Under the pieces are notes generated by a model that saw only the letters and a list, made by a program, of their open reading frames with translations, was not told where the DNA came from and did not search any database. A stretch of DNA of 64,000 nucleotides, from contig MGPE01000008.1 in the NCBI GenBank assembly GCA_001797335.1, positions 124,001 to 188,000 on the forward strand, read 5' to 3'. The stretch is from Deltaproteobacteria bacterium GWA2_38_16. Its GTDB lineage: Bacteria > Bdellovibrionota > JACOXK01 > 2-02-FULL-40-11. A program made the translations under genes and the position numbers. Shown here in pieces: positions 9,178-18,300 of this stretch (position 1 is its first letter; every line of letters begins with the position of its first letter).

Positions 9178-10742
9178 TGTTTTTCCTCCTCTTGAGTTTG
9201 TTTTTGTAATCTGGGAACTAAGAAATTTGTAAAAATCATTTGTTGCAACTCAAACATGCGGTTTTGATATCGTCTGTCGGTAGATGTGAGAAAATTGTTT
9301 CTATAGACACCCAAGGTTTTAAGATGGGCTTCCATTTTAGAAATGATGTCATTGAGGTTGATATTGAGAGCGGGATCAATGTACACTACTTTATTTCTAA
9401 CCGCTTCTCCTTCGATAGAAGGAAGTTTTTGGACATTGGACTCTAACGGAAGAACACGATCTTCATAGCCATAAACCGCTCTTCCTCGAATCATCACAAG
9501 CGTAATATACTTAACATCGGTCTTAAAGAGAGATTCCATCGGGGTGTAATCGGGATTGGGATCTTCTAAAATAAAAAGATCTGCTAAATTTCCTTCTTTA
9601 ATTTCGCCTAAATTAGGATGGCCAATAAGTTTTGCTGCTTGGGTGGTCATCATTTGAAAAAGTTCTGTGTCAGACACATGGGCGCCAATGGTGTCTAAAT
9701 AAAAACGAGCCATCCGGGCTTCATCTAGAACATGCTTAGATCCGCTGGGACTCCAATCGGATCCTAACGCAATGGGAATGTCTTTTCGAAGAAGAGTTTC
9801 AATATCGAGTGTGTCTCCATAGAGAAGAAGATTAGAAACCGGTGACCACACAATTCCCATATTCCAGGTTTTTAAAAATTCAATGTGTTTGTCATTTTGA
9901 GGATCAATGCCGCTAGAATGAATCAAAGCAACGGGAACTTTAGGAGTATTTTCAACATCCGAAAAATAAGGATGATTCATCATGGCTTCAAATTCAGCTC
10001 TACAAAGAGGATCGGCAGTGTGATCAGGTCTTAAAAATCCAGTTCTTCCTTCGGCCAAATGGGTGATAAAGGCTTGAAGTTTTCCTTCACCCCTTCTTTT
10101 AGCAAAACTGTCTAGCGCATCTTTAGAAATAATGGTGCCATTGGCTTTGGGTTCAAAAATTTCAAAAGAAGAAGCTACTTTTTTCCCATTGTTAAGTTCC
10201 AAATCTTCTTCAAAATCGGTACCTCGAACGACCAGACCTTTTGTGACAGTTCTAGATTCATTATCCAAAATTCCAGATTCTTGAATGAGGGTGGTGGCAC
10301 CGGCTAAGGCCTGGATTTCATCATATAAAAGAAGGCCTGTTTTAAATTCGGGGATATTTAAAGCTTTATAGGTATTTCTAAAACCATTTTTATAATTTTC
10401 GTCTTTTCTCCATTCAAATCGGTTAGAAAATTGGGATTGGGCACCTTCCCAAACAGGCATAATGTTATAGGTAATGTGAGAGTGAAGGTCGATTAAGCCA
10501 GGATAAATATATCCCACTTCATACACAAATTTTGTGCCACGCAAAAGTTTTGGTTTTTTCTTTTGAACATATTTAATGGCGCCATCTTCTATATAGACAT
10601 ATTGTTTTTTAAACGTTCCATCTTTTTGAACGACTTTTCCATAAAGAAGAATGCGATTGTGTTCTTGGGCAAAAGAAAAGGAAACTGTAAGAAGAGTGAT
10701 GACTCCTAGAATTAAAGAACTGCTTAAACTTCGTGTTTTCAT
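9174..10742 (-). CDS. Exported metal-dependent amidohydrolase (imidazolonepropionase-like)
   Basis: Signal peptide of about 25 residues (ending SFAQ), then a composite-domain amidohydrolase. The metal site shows HSH (His87, His89), His228 in THLAEG, His275 in IHSSG and Asp329 in GSDWSPSG. The C-terminal part restores the beta-sandwich with GNLADLFIL. Periplasmic members of this family hydrolyse cyclic amides or act as prolidase-like enzymes; the substrate here cannot be told. Its stop overlaps the start of the UDG-like gene as ATGA. A TTGACA (10799-10794) with a 17-base spacer to TAAAAG (10776-10771) is a plausible promoter. Confidence 0.8.
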   Translation of the reverse strand: MKTRSLSSSLILGVITLLTVSFSFAQEHNRILLYGKVVQKDGTFKKQYVYIEDGAIKYVQKKKPKLLRGTKFVYEVGYIYPGLIDLHSHITYNIMPVWEGAQSQFSNRFEWRKDENYKNGFRNTYKALNIPEFKTGLLLYDEIQALAGATTLIQESGILDNESRTVTKGLVVRGTDFEEDLELNNGKKVASSFEIFEPKANGTIISKDALDSFAKRRGEGKLQAFITHLAEGRTGFLRPDHTADPLCRAEFEAMMNHPYFSDVENTPKVPVALIHSSGIDPQNDKHIEFLKTWNMGIVWSPVSNLLLYGDTLDIETLLRKDIPIALGSDWSPSGSKHVLDEARMARFYLDTIGAHVSDTELFQMMTTQAAKLIGHPNLGEIKEGNLADLFILEDPNPDYTPMESLFKTDVKYITLVMIRGRAVYGYEDRVLPLESNVQKLPSIEGEAVRNKVVYIDPALNINLNDIISKMEAHLKTLGVYRNNFLTSTDRRYQNRMFELQQMIFTNFLVPRLQKQTQEEEKQ

Positions 10743-10820
10743 GATTTTTTACTGCTTTAAAATTGTGCACCTTTTACCTTTTAATCTTGAGTTTGTCAAC
10801 TTATTCTGGTTAAAAGAGAC

Positions 10821-11546
10821 ATGATCACAATCCAAGAAACTAATGTCAGCGGTCTTTATGTGAGAGAATATGTACCTCAAACTCCTATTTTTTCTAGGAA
10901 TGGAATCTTATTTTTGCACGGCTATCCTGGAAGTCAGAAAAACTATGATATTGCTGAACATTTAGCTTTAAAAGGATTTCACTGTTATGTCATGCACTAT
11001 CGAGGAGCATGGCAAAGTGAAGGGCAATATTCACTGGTGTCAAATTATAAAGATGTGGAGCTTATGCTTCGGTATTTAAATGATAAGGGATATTCAGAAG
11101 AAAAATTATCTCTGGTGGGGGCATCGTGGGGAGGTTTTGTTGCCTTAGAAACTTTTTCAAAACATTCCCGTTTTTATAAAGTAATCTTATTGGCTCCTTT
11201 TATGATGTTAGATCAAAGTGAAAAAGCGTTGCAAGAAGGTGCCCAATTTTTATATTCCATTACCAAGCCCTCCATTAAAAATTATGAAAAATATCAAATT
11301 GTAGAAGATCTAAAAACGATTCAAGAAAATTATAATCCTGCGAATCGATTACACATATTGGATGGGAGCAAAGTCCTTATTATTCATGGAGTGAATGATA
11401 CGATTTGTCCTGTCGAAGCTTCCGTAAAATTAAAATCGTTATTTGAAACACCGGCCAGACTTTATCAGCTGGAAGCGCAGGATCATTTTTTACATACACG
11501 AGAACTGTTGTATGATTTTTGTTATTCATTTTTAAAGGAGGAGTAA
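10821..11546 (+). CDS. Alpha/beta hydrolase (S33/dienelactone-type)
   Basis: Soluble serine hydrolase with no signal peptide. The oxyanion region is LHGYPGS, the nucleophile elbow GASWGG with Ser102, the acid Asp193 in HGVNDTICP and the base His222 in QDHFL, so the full triad is present. Substrate is unknown: esterase or aminopeptidase-like. Four bases separate it from the glycerophosphodiesterase gene, whose ribosome site AAGGAGGAG overlaps this gene's last codons, so they form an operon. Confidence 0.82.
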   Translation: MITIQETNVSGLYVREYVPQTPIFSRNGILFLHGYPGSQKNYDIAEHLALKGFHCYVMHYRGAWQSEGQYSLVSNYKDVELMLRYLNDKGYSEEKLSLVGASWGGFVALETFSKHSRFYKVILLAPFMMLDQSEKALQEGAQFLYSITKPSIKNYEKYQIVEDLKTIQENYNPANRLHILDGSKVLIIHGVNDTICPVEASVKLKSLFETPARLYQLEAQDHFLHTRELLYDFCYSFLKEE

Positions 11547-11550
11547 AATT

Positions 11551-12357
11551 ATGGTTCGAAAGTGTTTTGTATTTCTTCTCATATGTATGTTAGGATCTTT
11601 AAATCTTATGGCCGCACATACGACTAAAAAAATTATTGCCCATCGAGGGCTCAGTGGCAGTTATCCAGAAAATACCCTCATTGCTTTTAAAGAGGCTTTA
11701 CGTACCCAAGCCCTATTTTTAGAATTAGATATTCATTTGTCTAAAGATCAAAAAGTGGTGGTCATGCATGATGAGGATCTTTCTCGTACAACCAATGGAA
11801 GAGGCCTTATTCGAGATTATACTCTGGCCGAACTTAAAAAATTTTCAGCCGGATACTCAAAACAATTTGGAGATCAATTTTCTTCAGAAAAAATTCCTAC
11901 CCTCTTAGAGGTTTTGGAACTTTTAGAGCCATCGGATAAAAGTTTATTGATTGAAATTAAAAGTCATGATGATGATCCTGATTACAATAATCGTATAGTG
12001 GGTCCTATTGTCTATCAAACGGTGATGAAGCCCTATTCTCATTTAAAAAATCGCCTAGCCTTTATTTCCTTTAATGTCTCTATTTTAGAATCGATCCGAG
12101 AGTTAGATAGTGAGGTGAGGCTGGGGCCTATTTTTAATGCCATGCCTAAAACAGGAAGTTTGGCCGATCAAGCGCTACGTTTAAAGTCAGATATCGTTAT
12201 TTTTTCAAAAAAATTGTTGCTCTTGCCCAAGGTATTTCAAAAAACCAATCAAGTAAAACATTTTGTCTATACGGTAGATCCTAAAGAATTTAATTATGTA
12301 GAGACCATTGAGGATCTTTACGGATACGCCACCAACTACGCCGATCAGTTAGAATAG
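11551..12357 (+). CDS. Exported glycerophosphodiester phosphodiesterase
   Basis: Hydrolyses glycerophosphodiesters from phospholipid head groups to glycerol-3-phosphate and an alcohol. The signal peptide (residues 1-22) ends LMAA. The GDPD motifs are intact: IAHRG (His31, Arg32), PENT (Glu40), the Glu58/Asp60 pair in ELDIHLS and the second His73 in VMHDEDLSRTTNG. At 268 residues it is UgpQ-sized but exported like GlpQ. A strong Shine-Dalgarno AAGGAGG precedes the ATG. The neighbouring hydrolase suggests lipid turnover. Confidence 0.88.
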   Translation: MVRKCFVFLLICMLGSLNLMAAHTTKKIIAHRGLSGSYPENTLIAFKEALRTQALFLELDIHLSKDQKVVVMHDEDLSRTTNGRGLIRDYTLAELKKFSAGYSKQFGDQFSSEKIPTLLEVLELLEPSDKSLLIEIKSHDDDPDYNNRIVGPIVYQTVMKPYSHLKNRLAFISFNVSILESIRELDSEVRLGPIFNAMPKTGSLADQALRLKSDIVIFSKKLLLLPKVFQKTNQVKHFVYTVDPKEFNYVETIEDLYGYATNYADQLE

Positions 12358-12365
12358 GTTAGACT

Positions 12366-15300
12366 TTAAGCAGCATAGGCATAGGAAGGCTCATAGGTAT
12401 GATGAGTGTGGATATAATGACGTGGTGGCCAATATTTTTTGTGGAGCCAAGAGTGAGGCTGAGGCATTCTGCGTTTAATCTCCTCAAGTTCTAATACTTT
12501 GTGTTGGCGAATACTCTCGGGTAATTGAGGGGGATCAAAGAGAGTGTCGCCCATTTCTCTTCGCCGGGCATTTTGGTATTGTTCACGGAGATAGAGCATA
12601 TATTCTTCTTGTTGTCTCCGGGGTAAAGAAGTAAATACGTTCTCTACTTCGCGTAGCTGTGGAACGTCATAGGGAGGAAGTAAGCCTTTTCCTTGTCTTA
12701 GATCATAAACAATATGTTCAACCTCAGCCAAATCATGAATGATGGGCCCTCTAATTTGAAATTCACCGGTAACTCCTGACTTAAAAACAATATTCATTTG
12801 TGCGGTCGTATAGCCAGAGGGTCTTACCGCTTCTACTCCTGAGACGACTTCTACTTCGATCCCTTTTTGATGCATGGCCCGTTGAATGCGTTCAATGCTT
12901 GCGTCATCTAAATAAGGAATTCCATTGGGCCCTCTATAATTTTCAATTTTAGTTACTTTGATTTCTCCTCTTTCAATTCCTTGAATGATTTGATCGGTTA
13001 CTTGATTCATGCGGGCGGGAGTGGGTTCTCTTACGATGAGTCGTCCCCCAATACCATCGCTGACATTAGCCGCCGCTTCTCTTAGATTAGTAATGGTTTT
13101 TCCACCCATGGCTTTTCGATATAGTTTTGCGGCAGCACTGGCAGATGATTTATTGCGGAGGCTCACCGTTCCAAAGGTTTCTTCGGGAAATAAATTTTGT
13201 ATTTGTTGTCTGGCAGCCGGTAAATTTTCTCGATACTGAGTGGCCAGTTGGTCTGCAAAGGCGCCCATTCTTACTTTGACTCTTCCTTCAACAAGATTAA
13301 ATACAGCGCCTACTTTCATTCCTCCGGAAGAGCCAAATTTGAAATTTTGAATGCCCATTTGAGCGCCGATTTCATCTAGAATAAGAAGCTTAGAAGGTAA
13401 ATTGTGCAAAGCATTCACCCGGTTTGAAAATGCAGCTTTTCTGGTAGCTTGTTTTAAAAGTTCTAGCCCCTCTGGACTTAGATAATATTGAATAACTTCC
13501 CGATTTAATCCTGATTTAAAAAGGTCCTCTCCAGTTCTTTCGAAGTGAACATCTCGCAATGTTTGATAAACAGTGTTGGAAGCAAGTACGGCAGGGCGTT
13601 CTCTTCCAGCCGCAATAACGGAAGGGTTTAAATGTTGTTGAGCTATGGCTCGTGCACGGGTTCTAGCAGAGGCAATATGTTGAGGGTGAAAAGGATCTTC
13701 GATTCCAATACTTCCAGAGCCAATGCTCATGGTTTGGGTGGTATCTCGTTGAATTCGGGTGGCTCCTTCTCCAACAATTACTTCAGTACTCCCACCGCCC
13801 ACTTCTATAACGATAGCACCTCTTTCTCCAGGGGCTTGATTGTGCATGACGGCTCGATAGACCAACTCAGATTCTTGATGGCCATCAATGACTTCTAAGG
13901 GAAAACCAGCCTCTTTTAACCGCTCAAGAACGGCTGCTTTATTTTTGGCATCCCGAATGCCCGCTGTGGCTAAAGTTCTAACATGGGAAGCAGGGACTCC
14001 ATTGTCTAGGAGATCTTTTTCAATCTTTTTTAAGGCCGTGACTAAAGATTGAAAAGCTTCCTCACTAATTTCTCCACTTTGTCCTAAACTTTTTCCTAAT
14101 CCAATATTGTAATGACGTTCAAAAATCGTTCCGTCCGGTTTAACAACATAAATTTTTGCAGTAGAACTTCCAACATCTACTATGGCTACGGGTTTATTTA
14201 AGACAGCGGGGAGAGCGATAGGAGAACGTTTTGGGGCAGGAGGTCTGGGTGGGGCAAGCGTTGCCACCGAACCCGTTGTTTCAGGGACCGGTGGAGGTTT
14301 GGGAGCAGCCAAAGGAGGTCCCGTGGGAACGTGGGTAGAAGGAACTCGGGTTGGAGTTCTGACAGGGCTAAGTTCATCTGCCAAGATTTCGGCCATCTCT
14401 TCAGGAGAAACATCGACTCCTCTAAATGAAAACTGCAGGGCATCTCGGCCACCTTCTTTAGAGACAGCGGCTGTTTCTTCTGCCACGGCTTTTTGAAGGG
14501 CGGCTTCTAATTCTGCTCCGGATAGGCCTTGTGCCGATAAAGTTTGTCTGGTTTTAGCAGTAAAATTTCTTAAATGTGCGGCTCGAATTTTTTCTCCAAT
14601 CGGTTTTAAAGAAGAAACGGACATGGCTCTTCCTTGCGGATTGGCTAAAATAAAAGAGGTTCTTCCATCGGGGAGAGTACGGATATTGAGCTGCAAAGGA
14701 AGTTCGTGTTCTCTGGCAGGGGCTGACCAAGCAGAAAAGGTTCCAAATTCTGAACTAGATATTTTCCCACCATCAAACACATATACGTGGCCTTTCAGTC
14801 GGGTTACAATGCGCTCGGCTTCTTCGGCAGTTTTTCCTTGTCTCATGAGATTGGTTTTAATATCAGCCACCATGGCTTCATGAGCTGCATTAACAGCTTT
14901 GGATGCCTGAGTTTGCATGCCGGTAAAGGCTCTGGCTCCTTGGGCTCTGCTTTCTGAATTTTTTAAAACATCATCAATCAGGGCTTGTGCTTCTCGCATG
15001 AGTTCTTGTTGTTTTTGAGGTGGAAGCATATGGAAGCGATCTCCTCCAGAAACGCCATATTTTTCAAGAAGAGTGTCGTAGCCATTCAAAATGGCATCTT
15101 GAAGTTCCTTGGCTTCTTTCATGGCTTGAGTCGCTTGTTGTTCAAACCGCGTTCCTCCAAAAAGTGCAAAATCTTCATAAAATGTAGCCAGTCGGATTTT
15201 ATCTCGGAGGGCAGGATTTGCAGCGACCTCATCTAAATGCTGAGAAATCCACACAGCCCAACCGCCATCTCCCAAATTATCTGTTGAAACGCGTCTAAAA

Positions 15301-18300
15301 ATTCGTTTTAAATCTGCCATTTTTTGGGCAGGAGTACCGGGGCCAGACAAACATTCTTCAATAAAATCTAAAACCTGCATTGTGGTATTTCTTTCGGGTC
15401 GTGTAGGATCAAAAAAAGGCCCATGGTGATCAAACACAATTCCTTGAGAACGAGAGGGAGATACTCCTAGATCTGCAGGGGTATCCATAAAGACAAGTCC
15501 TTGGCGTCCCAATTTTCGTTGATATCGTTCTGCAAACACTCTTTGAACTTCTTCAACCGTTAAGGGAGGTAAATTTCTCTGAGCTCGGGAGCGATTAATG
15601 GATTGTGTTACACGTTCAAATCTTTTAGATGCTTCTTCAGCAGCCTCTGTAGCTTTCGGAAGGGCTTCTTGCAGGGGGACAAATTCTCCCGCAGTTCCTC
15701 GAGCCGCTCTTCTCATGGCCAGTTCTTGAGGAGACATTTTGGGAGGACGAAATTTATTTTTAATGGCAGTAGCCAAAGCCGCTGAATTTTCTCTCAGCTG
15801 TTGTCCAAAATACGCTCCCCAGGAACCTGCTTGGGCTCGGCCAGCTCTAAGCACTTCTAAAGGAGATTCTCCCAGGCGGCTAATCATAAATGCTTTTTCT
15901 ACGGAGCCAGCACGGGCAATAAGCGCTTGATTTTTTGGATTTTTTGCAAAGAGTGCTAAAAGTTTTTGCCCGTGAGGCGTTTTTAGCTCTTGGGTTAAGC
16001 GCGCAAGTTGGCGGGTTCTATTGATGCTTCTTCCCACCATTCCAATTCCTAAGCCTATATCTAGGGCAGTAAAACCAGCAGAGATATAAAAATTTCTAGC
16101 GGCATCATCGACAGATGCGTGGGCACGAATGAGTTGATCCATGGCTCCGGGAGCTTTCAGCTCTGAAGATTCCGTCCCATGAGCGTACATAACATCTTGG
16201 GCTTCTTCTAATGCGGCCGATGCTTCATTCCATTTGTCCCAGGCATCAACGGTATAAGCAGCACCGACGGCTCCCCCTACAATAACACCTCCAATCCCTC
16301 CAGCCGGAAGTGTGGCAATGGTAGCAGCGATGGTGGCTCCCATCCCTACGACCATGTCGCTAATACCCACAACGGTTCTAAAAGCTTTAAAAGGGTAACT
16401 TAAATTTTTAATATCGGATTGTATGTCGCAATCGATTTCAGCATATTCAGGATGTTCATCTAAAAATGCTTTTCTTAAATTGGGATTATTCATGAGAAGA
16501 AGCACAGCGGCGGTACGATCGCGATTGGCCTCGGGCGATTCATCGGCAAAACAACTGCGAGCAACATCGGCAGAAGTTTGTGCAAGCCAAGGAATTCCTG
16601 TAATTTTTAGTAGTGGAGAAGATTCTTTCGTCGCCCTAACAAATTCATCATATCCACTGGGGCTATATTTTCCATCTAATGCCTGGCAGGCCATTTGTAC
16701 ACAATACCGAGACATTTCATGAAGCGCGGAATTAAATTGCCGATTAAATTGGGTCTGAAGTTGATTTTTAAGGCCGTTATAGTCAGAAAAATTAACACTG
16801 AAATCTAAATTCCCTCTGCTATGGGTAGGTTCAGTAAAGCTAAAGCGTGGATTGGGAGAAACTTCTTGAATTTTTAATTTTCCATCTAATGCCTGTTGGT
16901 GAAAGCCAATGAGTTGTCCATAGAAATTGGTTTCAAGATCGGATCTATCGGAGCCTCCTCTTAAACTCATATCCAATAAAAATCCATAAGGACCCGATGA
17001 AATAGTTTCTCGAATGGCTTGATCTTCGGCCCAATTTTGTTGGCGGTGAGCTCGTACTTTATCTGAAAGAGTTCGTGAGTAATAATATTGTTTATTATAA
17101 GGTTCAGAAGGATCATCAGGATCAATTTGAGATTGTCTGGAAGCATATTGTCTAAATTGATTTATAATTTCCGATGGTTGAACATGGCCTTGGGCATTTA
17201 CATTCATGAGAGTTCTTAAGAAATGATCTAATTTTTGAGAAGTAAAGTCTGTATACTGAGAAGGAGGTTGAGATTTTTTTGCTGTCAGTTGATCGACAGC
17301 GGCTTGAGACGACATGTCGCATGCTTGCAGGCTTTTTAATGCCGCAATACCTGAATCTAGCTGATCTTGGCTTACGTAATGAGAGGCCATGAGCAGGCTT
17401 TGGGTGAGGCCATCGACCATTTTTTTACGCAATGCTTTTAAATAATCGGATCGAATTTGATCTTTGGATTTTCCTTTGGCTTTTTCAAATTTGACGAGGG
17501 AGTGAACATTTTGATTCAGTTCATCGATAGGGGTAGTGCCAAACGTAGAAGGGCAGACTGCTTCTGTATCTCCAACTGTTTCTTCTCCTCCGGGCAGAAC
17601 GCAGTCGGGAACTTTGACAGCGCGTTTGTGAGGAATCAACACATCGACAAAGGTATCGTCTATATTTTTTTCTAAGGCTTGAGCGGTTTGCTCGGCTCTT
17701 GCACATTTTATATCTGAATGTTGATAAGCGTTTTTAAATCCTTTTAGGGCTTTTCCCATGGTTCGGGCAACATCGGTATTATTGGATTTAAATTGTCCTT
17801 CAGCCCCATCGCTATCGAGAAGAGAACTTAATTGTGAAGAGGCGGTGTGTGAAAAAGAAGGGGTATTTGAAGAACATAGTTCTTTAATTTCCGCTGCATA
17901 ATCTTTTTCCTCTAAAGAATTTAAAAAATGAGAAAGTTTTTTGACCTGATCTTCTTTAGAAAAAGCTTCTGGAATTTCTAAAAGAGCTCTCTGTTTGACA
18001 GATGGATGGAGATTTTTAAGTCCCAGTTCCAGTATTTCTTGATATCTGGGATCATGCTTATCGATAAAAGAAGCGTTTAAGCGCTCCAAAGCTTTTATTG
18101 AATTTTGGGCATTTATGGATTGACCATGGTCTGATAAAATTTGAGAAATAATAGAAAGTTGTTGTTCGTGGGCCAACATGGCACTCTGGTGAGTAGCCTC
18201 AAAAGGATCTGCCATGTCTCGATACACGCGCTCAACGTTGGTTTGAGCTTGATCTACCAGGTCAGCCAATTGTTCTATATTTTGTGCTCCATCAATATTT

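Noticed and set aside
14182-14496. 104-codon Gly/Thr-rich plus-strand ORF, and several shorter ORFs across 12.4-19.6 kb
   Set aside because: Antisense shadows of the 2404-residue gene.
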